Assembly: GCF_004011175.1 (NCBI RefSeq)
Contig: NZ_RQXX01000001.1
Coordinates: 372,001 to 436,000, forward strand
Length of the DNA: 64,000 nucleotides
Direction of reading: 5' to 3'
From: Mesobaculum littorinae
Lineage (GTDB): Bacteria > Pseudomonadota > Alphaproteobacteria > Rhodobacterales > Rhodobacteraceae
The stretch's first letter is position 1; every line of letters starts with the position of its first letter. The position numbers were made by a program, and so were the translations under genes. The notes under the pieces are model-generated. The model was given only the letters and a program-made list of their open reading frames with translations. It did no database searches and was not told the origin of the DNA. This document shows, one piece after another, positions 28,477 through 36,511 of this stretch.

Positions 28477-29642
28477 CCGGCGTGTCGGGACTGCCCGGAC
28501 TGCGCATCGCGGTCGTCTCGCATATCCGTCACCCCATCGCCGCCCCCTTCATGGGCGGGATGGAGGCGCATTCCTGGCATCTCGTCCGCGGCCTGATGGC
28601 GCGGGGGCATGACGTCACTCTGTTTGCCTCGGCCGACAGCGATCCGGCGTTTCGCCTGCATCCGGTGATCGGGGAACACTACGACCGCACCTATCCCTGG
28701 CATCGGTTTCACGGGACCGAGACGCTCAACGCAGTGCTCGACGATGCCTTTGGCGCGGGGGTGGACGCGCTGCGCTCAGGCGGGTTCGACGTCGTCCACA
28801 ACAATTCCCTCCACCGGTATCCGCCGCGGATGGCGCGGAGGGACGGGGTGCCGATGGTCACCTCGCTGCATGTGCCCCCGTTCGAGGCGCTGTCCCGCGC
28901 AGTGCTTGGCGCAGCCGCCCCCTGGGCCCGGTTCACGGTCTGCAGCGACAGGCAGCGGCAGGTCTGGTGGCCCGGCAGGGCCCCGGACGAGGCGCATGTC
29001 GTGGCGAATGGCATCGACCCTGCCGACTGGTCCTACGCGGCGCAGGGCGACGGCAGCGCGGTATGGGCGGGGCGGATCACGCCGACCAAGGGCACGCACC
29101 TCGCCGCGCAGGCCGCGCGGATTGCCGGCGTGCCGCTGACGATCTTTGGCACCATCGAACATCGCGATTATTTCGAAGACAGCGTGCGGCCGCTTCTCGG
29201 GGGTGGGATCCGCTATGGCGGGCATCTCGCGGGCGCCGATCTGGCGGCGGCCTTCGGGCGGGCCTCGGCGATGCTTTTCACGCCGCTCTGGGACGAACCC
29301 TTCGGCCTGGCCGCGATCGAGGCGATGGCCTGCGGACTGCCCGTGGCCGCAACCGACATGGGCGCGGTGCGCGAGGTTCTGGGCTCCTGCGGCCGGTACG
29401 CCCCGCCCGGTGACGCGCCAGCATTGGCGCGCGCCCTGCGCGCCGCGCTCGACATCCCCCGCCATGCCCCCCGCGCCCGGGTCGAGGCGCGCTATACCGC
29501 GGCGCGCATGATCGACAGCTACGAGCGGCTCTATGCCACCGCCATCGCCGCCCGGACCACCCCGGCCGAACCGGTCAGCTTCCCGGCCTGGGAGCTGCCT
29601 GCCGCCCCTGACCCTCAGCCTCGGATGGTCGCGGCGCAATAG
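28473..29642 (+). CDS. GT4-family glycosyltransferase
   Basis: A 389-residue GT-B enzyme. The N-terminus LRIAVVSHIRHPIAAPFMGGMEAHSW carries the acceptor-side glycine loop, and the donor site reads WDEPFGLAAIEAMACGLPVAATDMGAVREVL with the family E-x7-E spacing. VWAGRITPTKGTHLA precedes it, as in other GT4 enzymes. GTG 28473 overlaps the previous stop; GTG 28482 is an alternative. It closes the four-gene operon and ends 15 bp from the convergent SDR gene. Confidence 0.83.
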   Translation: MTGVSGLPGLRIAVVSHIRHPIAAPFMGGMEAHSWHLVRGLMARGHDVTLFASADSDPAFRLHPVIGEHYDRTYPWHRFHGTETLNAVLDDAFGAGVDALRSGGFDVVHNNSLHRYPPRMARRDGVPMVTSLHVPPFEALSRAVLGAAAPWARFTVCSDRQRQVWWPGRAPDEAHVVANGIDPADWSYAAQGDGSAVWAGRITPTKGTHLAAQAARIAGVPLTIFGTIEHRDYFEDSVRPLLGGGIRYGGHLAGADLAAAFGRASAMLFTPLWDEPFGLAAIEAMACGLPVAATDMGAVREVLGSCGRYAPPGDAPALARALRAALDIPRHAPRARVEARYTAARMIDSYERLYATAIAARTTPAEPVSFPAWELPAAPDPQPRMVAAQ

Positions 29643-29657
29643 CGGGGCTGGCGGCGC

Positions 29658-30392
29658 TCAGACCACGCCGCCGTCGACCACGAGTGTCTGACCGGTGATC
29701 ATCCGCGCGCCGGGCGAGGCGAGCCACAGCGCGGCCTCGGCGATGTCCTCGGCACGGATCAGGTCGGGGATGCATTGCAACGCGTGGGTCTCGGCGATCC
29801 AGTCCCGGGTCAGCTTGGCCTCGACCCGTTCGGTGACAACCCGCCCCGGCGCGATGGCGTTGACGCGGATGCCCTGGCCACCCAGATCGCGCGCCAGACC
29901 GCGGGTCAGCCCGACGATCCCCGCCTTCGCCGCGTGATAGGCGGCGAGGGTGCCGGCAAGCTTCATCCACGCGGTCGAGGTCAGGTTGACGATCGCGCCA
30001 CCCCCCGCCGCCGCCATTCCCGGCGCGGCAAGGCGGGCAAGCGCGGCTTGGTGGTCGAGGTTCAGCGACATCATCTCGTCCCACGTCGCCGCATCGAGGT
30101 CGGCCAGCGGGATGCGCCGGTCGACGCCGGCGTTGTTGACCAGCACCCGCACGGCTCCGCGCGCGGCAATAAGGTCGGCAAAGATGCGCTCGAGCGCCGC
30201 CAGATCGCTCAGGTCGCAGGCGACGGGATGGATCTGCCCCGGGGTCGCATCCCCTGCCGGGATCTGCACCGGATCGCGGTCAAGCGCCGAGACTTTGGCG
30301 CCCGCCTTTGCAAAGGCGATGGCGGTGGCGCGGCCGATCCCCGCGGCTGCACCGGTGACCAGGACATGGGTGCCGTGAAAGGTATCGGTCAC
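29658..30392 (-). CDS. Short-chain dehydrogenase/reductase of the sugar-acid operon
   Basis: A 244-residue classical SDR. The NAD(P) motif TGAAAGIGRA is near residue 14, NNAGVDRR near 87, the catalytic Ser in NLTSTAWM, the YHAAK pair near 152, and the IAPGRVVTE segment after it. Related enzymes oxidise sugars or sugar acids (for example fucose or arabinose dehydrogenases). It is the last gene of the eight-gene leftward operon, and its GTG start overlaps the stop of the IclR-SMP-30 gene (GTGA). It could make the lactone that the SMP-30 domain opens; that is inference. Confidence 0.85.
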   Translation of the reverse strand: MTDTFHGTHVLVTGAAAGIGRATAIAFAKAGAKVSALDRDPVQIPAGDATPGQIHPVACDLSDLAALERIFADLIAARGAVRVLVNNAGVDRRIPLADLDAATWDEMMSLNLDHQAALARLAAPGMAAAGGGAIVNLTSTAWMKLAGTLAAYHAAKAGIVGLTRGLARDLGGQGIRVNAIAPGRVVTERVEAKLTRDWIAETHALQCIPDLIRAEDIAEAALWLASPGARMITGQTLVVDGGVV

Positions 30393-32059
30393 AGCGCCAC
30401 CTCGGTCGTCGGGCGTCCGGGCACGTCCATCCCGATCGCGAAGAGGCCGCCCGACAGCGGAGCCTCCTGCAACACTTGTGCGGGCAGGCGGATCGAGGCC
30501 GAGGTGATGTAGAGCGTGCGCAGGTCCGGCCCCCCGAAACAACAGCTTGTGGGGCGCGGCACGGGCATGTCGATTTCGCGGACCAGGCGGCCGTCGGGTC
30601 GGTAGCCGGCCACCCGCCAGCCGTCCCAGAAGGCGATCCACACGGTGCCCTCGGCATCGACGGTCAGGCCGTCGGGCTTGCCGTCCTTTGGGTCGACGCT
30701 CAGGAACACCCGCCGATTCGAGATCGCGCCCGCCGCGGCGTCGAAGTCATAGGCAAAGACGGTGCCCAGCCCGGAATCGGTGAAGTAGAAGGTGCGGTCG
30801 TCCGCCGACCAGCCCAGCCCGTTCGAGACCTGGAAGCCGCCATCCATGGCCCGCGCCGAGGTCGGCGTGTCGAACCGGTAGAGCGATCCCGAGGGCATCG
30901 AGGCATCGAGGCTCATCGTGCCGGCCCAGATCCGCCCGGCGCTGTCGACCTTGGCATCGTTGAAGCGGTTGGCGGGCAGGTGCGCCTCGGGGTCGTATAG
31001 CGGCGTCAGGTCGCCATGCTCGCCCAGCCGCTCCAGCCCGTTCTGGGTGACGGCCATGACCGACCCGTCGCCTGCGGGCAGCACGGCCGAGACCAGCCGC
31101 GGGGCAGGCAACATCGCCGTCCGCGCACCCTCGGGGTCGAAGACCCGCGTCGCGGGCGCGGCCAGGTCGACCCATCGCAGCACGCCCGCGCGTGCGTCCC
31201 AAGCCGGTCCTTCGCCGACGATGGCCCCTGCGGCGTCGACGCATTCCAGCGTCTCGGCGATATGGCTGTGCCGCCGCGGGTTGGGCGAGATGCTGACGCT
31301 TGCGGTTCCGATATTGCCCATGACGCGGCGTGCCGCCTCCATCAGGTCGCGTCCCACGATGTGACGCTGTTCCAGGCTTAGCGCGCTTTCATGCGCGGTG
31401 ACGGCGATGGCGCCGCGGCCCATGCCGGGGGGGCCGTGCACCTCGACCGCGACGACGATCAGGCCGGGGATCGCGCCGGATTCGGCGATGGAATAGCCCC
31501 GCGCCCGGCTGATCGCGATCTCCGACAGGATCCGGTGCTGGGTGTCGGGGTCGTAAGCGGCGATGAAGCGGTTCATCTCGTGCGGGGCCATCGCCGCCAT
31601 CATCGCCCGGCCCGACGCGGATTCCGCCGCCGCAACGGTGCGGCCGACGTCAAGGCCCACGGCCAGCGGGTTCTGCGGGCGGCGCACGTCGACATAGATG
31701 ATGTCGTCGCCCTGCAGCACGGTCAGCGACACGGTCTGGCCCAGCTGTGTCGACAGCCGGTTCAGCTCGTGCTCGGCGGCCGAGCGCAGGTCGAAGCTGG
31801 CCAGCGACCCGCGGCCCAGTTCGATGAAACGCTTGCCCAGGCTGTAGGTCTTTGCGGCCTTGTCGTGCCGCAGGTAGCCGAATTCGACCAGCGCCCCCAA
31901 CAGGCGGTAAAGCGTGGCCTTGGGCAGCCCCGTCTCGCGCAACAGCAGGGTCGAGGTGCAGGGCAGCTCGGATTCACCGATGAGTTCGAGGATCTGGATC
32001 CCCTTTACCAGGGTCCCGGCGCCGGGGTAGCGCTTTGCGATATTGTCGAAATCCGGCAC
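30389..32059 (-). CDS. IclR regulator fused to an SMP-30/gluconolactonase domain
   Basis: A 556-residue single protein of two families. Residues about 15-260 are a complete IclR regulator: winged helix with LLLRETGLPKATLYRLLGAL and an effector domain ending near VMGNIGTASVSIS. Residues about 265-556 are an SMP-30/LRE six-blade propeller with its metal residues in place: GEGPAWD, ANRFNDAKVD, NGLGW and KPDGLTVD. It could bind a sugar lactone with one half and hydrolyse it, or a related one, with the other. The join is in a smooth open frame without any shift. GTG 32059 follows GAGGA. It lies in an operon with an ABC importer and sugar-acid enzymes, so it probably controls this locus. Confidence 0.88.
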   Translation of the reverse strand: MPDFDNIAKRYPGAGTLVKGIQILELIGESELPCTSTLLLRETGLPKATLYRLLGALVEFGYLRHDKAAKTYSLGKRFIELGRGSLASFDLRSAAEHELNRLSTQLGQTVSLTVLQGDDIIYVDVRRPQNPLAVGLDVGRTVAAAESASGRAMMAAMAPHEMNRFIAAYDPDTQHRILSEIAISRARGYSIAESGAIPGLIVVAVEVHGPPGMGRGAIAVTAHESALSLEQRHIVGRDLMEAARRVMGNIGTASVSISPNPRRHSHIAETLECVDAAGAIVGEGPAWDARAGVLRWVDLAAPATRVFDPEGARTAMLPAPRLVSAVLPAGDGSVMAVTQNGLERLGEHGDLTPLYDPEAHLPANRFNDAKVDSAGRIWAGTMSLDASMPSGSLYRFDTPTSARAMDGGFQVSNGLGWSADDRTFYFTDSGLGTVFAYDFDAAAGAISNRRVFLSVDPKDGKPDGLTVDAEGTVWIAFWDGWRVAGYRPDGRLVREIDMPVPRPTSCCFGGPDLRTLYITSASIRLPAQVLQEAPLSGGLFAIGMDVPGRPTTEVAL

Positions 32060-32069
32060 CGGGCGATCC

Positions 32070-33197
32070 TCAGCTCAGGGCTTTCTGGGTTTCGGGATCG
32101 AATACATGAACCTTGCCCTCCGGCAAAGCGACCCGGACCGTTTCCCCATCGGTGTAGCGGCGGTCATCGATGACACGGGCCAGCATCGTCGCGCTGTCGC
32201 GGCCCGCGTCGTCTGAGCCGATGACCTTCTGCAGCGACCCGATGGCCTGGCCCTCGGGCGTCGGAAAATGCAGGATCTTCTCGGTCCCGAGGCTTTCGAC
32301 CAGACCCAGCGCCACGGGCGTGCCGGTGTCGCCGCCGATCTTCAGATGCTCGGGCCGGATGCCGAAGATCGCCTCGCCCCCCCGTAGCGCGTCGGGCGCG
32401 ACCGACAGCGGCACGACCTGTTCGCCAAAACGCGTCTGCGCGCGGCCATCCACGACCTCGACCGGCCCGCGGAAGAAGTTCATGCCGGGCGAGCCGATGA
32501 AGCCCGCGACGAAGATGTTCGCGGGCTGCGCGAACAGCGTTTCGGGCGAGCCGATCTGCTGGATCACGCCGCCGCGCATCACCACGATCTTGGTCGCCAT
32601 GGTCAGCGCCTCGACCTGGTCGTGGGTGACGTAGATCGTGGTGACGCCCAGCCGCTTTTGCAGGTTCACGATCTCGGACCGGGTCTGAACCCGAAGCTTG
32701 GCGTCGAGGTTCGACAGCGGCTCGTCCATCAGGAACGCGCTGGGTTCGCGCACGATCGCCCGCCCCAGCGCGACCCGCTGTCGCTGGCCGCCCGACAGCG
32801 CGCGGGGGCGACGGTCGAGGTAGTCGGTCAGTTCCAGCGTTTCGGCGGCGGCTTCGACGCGGCGGTTGATCTCGGCCTTGTCCTGCCCGCGCATCTTCAG
32901 CCCGAAGCCGATGTTCGACCGTACCGACATGTGCGGATACAGCGCGTAGTTCTGGAACACCATGGCGATGTCCCGCTTGCCGGGGCCCGCGTCGGTGACG
33001 TCGCGCCCGCCGATCGAGATCGTGCCGCCGGTCGTCGCCTCGAGCCCGGCGAGCATCTTGAGCGCGGTGGATTTGCCGCAGCCCGAGGGGCCGACGAAGA
33101 CGCAGAAGTCGCCTTCTTCGACATGCAGCGTGAAGTCCCGGATCGCATGGACCTCGCCATAGCTTTTCTGGACGTTTTTGAAGTCGATGGTCGCCAA
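32070..33197 (-). CDS. Sugar ABC importer ATPase (UgpC/MalK type)
   Basis: A 375-residue ATPase. Walker A GPSGCGKST is near residue 38, Q-loop VFQNYALYPHM near 82, signature LSGGQRQRVALGRA near 134, Walker B FLMDEPLSNLD near 155, and the switch THD near 190. Residues 235-375 are the TOBE/MalK-type C-terminal regulatory domain (FGIRPEHL). The start is probably TTG 33197 (Leu-Ala-Thr-Ile-Asp-Phe), preceded by GAAAGGG; no ATG or GTG fits before the first strand. It powers the two permeases encoded just upstream in the operon. Confidence 0.93.
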   Translation of the reverse strand: MATIDFKNVQKSYGEVHAIRDFTLHVEEGDFCVFVGPSGCGKSTALKMLAGLEATTGGTISIGGRDVTDAGPGKRDIAMVFQNYALYPHMSVRSNIGFGLKMRGQDKAEINRRVEAAAETLELTDYLDRRPRALSGGQRQRVALGRAIVREPSAFLMDEPLSNLDAKLRVQTRSEIVNLQKRLGVTTIYVTHDQVEALTMATKIVVMRGGVIQQIGSPETLFAQPANIFVAGFIGSPGMNFFRGPVEVVDGRAQTRFGEQVVPLSVAPDALRGGEAIFGIRPEHLKIGGDTGTPVALGLVESLGTEKILHFPTPEGQAIGSLQKVIGSDDAGRDSATMLARVIDDRRYTDGETVRVALPEGKVHVFDPETQKALS

Positions 33198-33214
33198 GGT
33201 TCTGGCCCTTTCGT

Positions 33215-34048
33215 TTACTTGTCGGAGCCGGACGAGAGGCCGCCCACGAGATAGCGTTCGAGGAAGAGGTAGACGCCGATGATCGGAACCGCCGCCATCA
33301 GCGAGGCCGCCATGATCGTGTTCCAGTCGGTGACGAATTCGCCCTTGAGCGTCGCGATGCCGACATTCAGCGTCCACTTGGATTCCGAGGTCGTCAGGAA
33401 GGTGCGGGCATAAAGGAAGTCCGACCAGCTGATGACGAAGGCGTAAAGCGCGGTGGCCGCAAGGCCCGGTGCCGCCACCGGCAGCACCACCCGGACCAGC
33501 GCGCCCAAGGGCGAACACCCGTCCACCAGCGCCGCGTGCTCCAGCTCGGGCGGGATGGTGTCGAAGTAGCCCTTGAGCATCCATGTGGCGAAGGGAACGA
33601 TCAGGGTCGACTGCGCGATCACCACCGACCAGAGCGAGCCCACGAGGCCCAGCGACTTGAAGATCGCGAAGAGCGGGATCACCAGCAGCGTCGCGGGCAG
33701 CATCTTCGAGGTCAGGATGAACAGCCCCAGCCCCTGGCCGCCCCGCAGCCGGTGGCGCGACAGGGCATAGGCCGCCAGCACCCCCACGGTCAGCGACAGG
33801 ACCATCGTGGCCACGGCGACAAGGATCGTGTTCCACATCCACAGCCCGAAGGGTTGCGTGGCCAGAAGGTCGGCGAAGACGCCCCATTGCGGGTCGTCGG
33901 GCCAGAACCGCGGCGGAAACTCCCGCAGCTGCGTGCGCGGGCTGAGCGCGGTCAGGATCATCCAGTAGATCGGGAACAGCAGGACGGCGCAGGTGAAGAT
34001 CACCGTCGCATAGATCCCGAAGGTCCCGAGGTAAGAGCGTTTTTGCAT
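33215..34048 (-). CDS. Sugar ABC importer permease, MalG type
   Basis: A 277-residue inner-membrane protein with six helices. The EAA loop contacting the ATPase is recognisable at EHAALVDGCSPLGALVRVVLPVAAPGL near residue 180. The first helix follows a short basic start MQKRSYLG. ATG 34048 gives a normal CUT1-family length; a longer frame upstream lacks membrane character. It sits 10 bp after the partner permease. Confidence 0.93.
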   Translation of the reverse strand: MQKRSYLGTFGIYATVIFTCAVLLFPIYWMILTALSPRTQLREFPPRFWPDDPQWGVFADLLATQPFGLWMWNTILVAVATMVLSLTVGVLAAYALSRHRLRGGQGLGLFILTSKMLPATLLVIPLFAIFKSLGLVGSLWSVVIAQSTLIVPFATWMLKGYFDTIPPELEHAALVDGCSPLGALVRVVLPVAAPGLAATALYAFVISWSDFLYARTFLTTSESKWTLNVGIATLKGEFVTDWNTIMAASLMAAVPIIGVYLFLERYLVGGLSSGSDK

Positions 34049-34058
34049 CACTGGCCCC

Positions 34059-34952
34059 TTAGTGAACCGAGTTGGCGAAGCGGCCGACCAGCGCACGGCT
34101 GATGAAGGCGCAGATGACGAGCGTGACGACACCCACCGCGGCGCCTTGCCCCATGCGGAAGAAGGCGAAGGACTGTTCGAACGTCAGGATCGACAGCGTC
34201 GTGGTCGACCCGATCGGACCGCCCTGCGTCAGCACGTAGATGATCGCGAAGTCACGGAAGACCCACAGCGTGGTCATGACGGAGGTGACGCCCAGAACCG
34301 GCGCGAGGCTGGGCAGGGTGATGTAGAAGAACCGCTGCCAGACATTGGCGCCGTCGACACGGGCGGCCTGGTATTGCTCCTCGGGGATCGACTGCAGCCC
34401 GGCCAGCAGCATGATCGAGACCAGCGGATAGCCCTTCCAGATCATCACGAAGCAGACTGCGAAGAATGCCGCGGTGGAGTTCGAGCCGAACTGGATCGCC
34501 TGATCGACGAGGCCGATCTTCAGAAGCGCCCAGTTGATGACGCCGAAGGAACTGTCGAGCATCCATGCCCAGATCACCGTCGCCACGACCTCCGGCACGG
34601 CCCAGGGCAGGGCGACGAAGAGGCGGGCGAGCGAGCGGCCGCGGAACTTCTGGTTCACCAGCAGCGCGGTCGCCAGCCCGATGATCAAAGAGATGCCGCC
34701 CACGGTCAGAACCATCTTGGCCGTGACCCAGAGCGAATTCCAGAACTCTGCCGAAGACGTCAGCCAGCGATAGTTTTCCAGCGTCCAGGGTTCGCGGTCG
34801 CCGCCGACGCGGGCGATGCGCACGTCCTGAAGCGAAATGTCCACCGACAGAAGGATCGGATAGATGATGATCAGCGCCATCATGATGACGGCGGGGGCAA
34901 GAAGCAGATATCCGAACTTCGCGCGGTGGCGCGGCGAACTGAAATCGATCAC
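34059..34952 (-). CDS. Sugar ABC importer permease, MalF type
   Basis: A 297-residue permease with six helices and the EAA loop YQAARVDGANVWQRFFYITLPSLAP near residue 205. GTG 34952 is preceded by GGAGGAG at ideal spacing. Together with the MalG-type permease, ATPase and binding protein it forms a CUT1-type importer for a mono- or oligosaccharide or sugar acid. Confidence 0.93.
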   Translation of the reverse strand: MIDFSSPRHRAKFGYLLLAPAVIMMALIIIYPILLSVDISLQDVRIARVGGDREPWTLENYRWLTSSAEFWNSLWVTAKMVLTVGGISLIIGLATALLVNQKFRGRSLARLFVALPWAVPEVVATVIWAWMLDSSFGVINWALLKIGLVDQAIQFGSNSTAAFFAVCFVMIWKGYPLVSIMLLAGLQSIPEEQYQAARVDGANVWQRFFYITLPSLAPVLGVTSVMTTLWVFRDFAIIYVLTQGGPIGSTTTLSILTFEQSFAFFRMGQGAAVGVVTLVICAFISRALVGRFANSVH

Positions 34953-35092
34953 GTGGGGTCTCCTCCCGGGGTGATGGGCGGGGTGGGCAAGTGGCGTCGG
35001 GTCGTTCCGGGAACGTCCCCGGACCCGGCGGGATCGGGTCGCCGGCCGGGGCGTCCGAGGTCGTGTCGGGGGCGGTCGTGTCCGGGGCGGGC

Positions 35093-35212
35093 CGACCGGC
35101 CGCGCGGTGCAGCCGGTCGACATGTCGTGGCGGCCCCGGGGAGCCGTGGACCCGCCGCTTACGCCGCGGGCAAAGAGCCCCGGTGCGGCCGGTCCACTGC
35201 CCCCGGCGGGTC
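35093..35212 (-). repeat. Intercistronic hairpins after the binding-protein gene
   Basis: The 264-bp gap between the binding-protein stop and the first permease holds two inverted repeats: GACCCGCC/GGCGGGTC (35149-35156 and 35205-35212) and CGACCGGC/GCCGGTCG (35093-35100 and 35112-35119). Such structures behind binding-protein genes often stabilise the upstream mRNA and raise binding-protein level over permeases; here that is inferred from position. Confidence 0.4.
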
Positions 35213-35216
35213 GCGG

Positions 35217-36482
35217 TCAGTCCGCGATGCGCTCGACGGCCTTCTGGATGTTCTGGGCGGCGACCTCGGGGTCGAGATCGTCGATCAGCATCCGCTGGGT
35301 TTCGCGGAAGACCAGTTTGACCACCTCGTTGAACTCAAGCTCGAGCCCCGCGGGCAGCCGGTCGATCCCGGCCTCGGCAGCCTTGTTGTTGGCCGTCTCG
35401 AAAAGTTCGAAATAGGGATCGGCCTCGATCTCGGCGGTGTAGTCCAGCCCCGGCATCGGCGCGGGGGACGAGCCCAGCGTGGCGAAACGCTGCTGCATCT
35501 CTTCCGACGTCGCGATCTGGATGAAGTCCCAGACAAGGTCCTTGCGCTCGTCCGAGATGTCCGAGGGCATGCCGATCACGTTCGACGTGCCGCCGACCGG
35601 CGGATCCAGCGGGGATTCCGCCAGCTTGAGGTCGTCGCGGATGTCCTCGCCTGCATCCTTGATGATGTTGTAGATCCAAGGCCCGTCCAGTCGCATGGCG
35701 ATGCGGCCCTCGACCAGAAGCTGGCGCATGTCGCCGGCCTCGGCATCGCGGGGCGTCAGACCTTCGGTATAGATCTGCTTGAAGCGCCGCAGACCTTCGA
35801 TCACGCCGGGGCTGTCGAAGGAGGGCTTGCCGTCCTCGGTCCAGTTGCCGCCCGCATCCAGCACGAAGTGCAGCATGTCGTGCATCATGTTCGACCCGCC
35901 GGCGCTGGAGACGCCGATCCCGTAGACGTCGGTCTGCCCGTCGCCGTTGGTGTCCTTGGTCGTCGCGCGCGCGGCCTCCAGGAACTCGTCCCAGCCCTTC
36001 GGCACCTCGTCAAAGCCGGCCTCGTTCAGCATGCGCTCGTTATAGGCGAGGATATACGCCGTATAGAGTAGCATGATGCACTTGGTCTCGCCGTCCCAGA
36101 CGCAGGTGTCCTGACCGGCCCAACCCTCAAGATCCAGCCCCGATTCCTCGATGTAGGGATCGAGCGTCTCCAGCCAGCCCTCGTTGGCGAAGCTCTGGTA
36201 TTCGAAGGCGGCAAGATGGACGATGTCGGGCGGCGTGCCGCCCGCGAACATCGTGAACATGGTGTCGGCATAGTCGCCCCGGGCGACCTTGGTCATCTCG
36301 ATCTCGACGCCCTCGTGCTCGGCTTCGAACTTCTCGATCACCTCGTTCCACCAGTCGCCGTAGCCGGGCTCGCCCTTCATCCAGCTGACGAAGGTCAGCG
36401 TCTCGGCCGAGACGGGCAGGGCGGACAGTGCGGTGGTCGTGCCAAGCGCGAGCGCGAGGGCGGTCTTTTTCAGATGTCTCAT
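35217..36482 (-). CDS. Extracellular sugar-binding protein of ABC importer
   Basis: A 421-residue periplasmic protein of the family 1 (MalE/UgpB) solute-binding group. Residues 1-27 form a Sec signal peptide ending ALPVSAE. The mature start LTFVSWMKGEP and the segment FTMFAGGTPPDIVHLAAFEYQSFANEGWLETLDPYI are typical of CUT1 binding proteins. ATG 36482 is preceded by the very strong GGAGGAGGAG. Its ligand should be the sugar acid or oligosaccharide whose breakdown enzymes flank it. Confidence 0.93.
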   Translation of the reverse strand: MRHLKKTALALALGTTTALSALPVSAETLTFVSWMKGEPGYGDWWNEVIEKFEAEHEGVEIEMTKVARGDYADTMFTMFAGGTPPDIVHLAAFEYQSFANEGWLETLDPYIEESGLDLEGWAGQDTCVWDGETKCIMLLYTAYILAYNERMLNEAGFDEVPKGWDEFLEAARATTKDTNGDGQTDVYGIGVSSAGGSNMMHDMLHFVLDAGGNWTEDGKPSFDSPGVIEGLRRFKQIYTEGLTPRDAEAGDMRQLLVEGRIAMRLDGPWIYNIIKDAGEDIRDDLKLAESPLDPPVGGTSNVIGMPSDISDERKDLVWDFIQIATSEEMQQRFATLGSSPAPMPGLDYTAEIEADPYFELFETANNKAAEAGIDRLPAGLELEFNEVVKLVFRETQRMLIDDLDPEVAAQNIQKAVERIAD

Positions 36483-36511
36483 GCAGGTCTCCTCCTCCTT
36501 ACATCCGTGTT

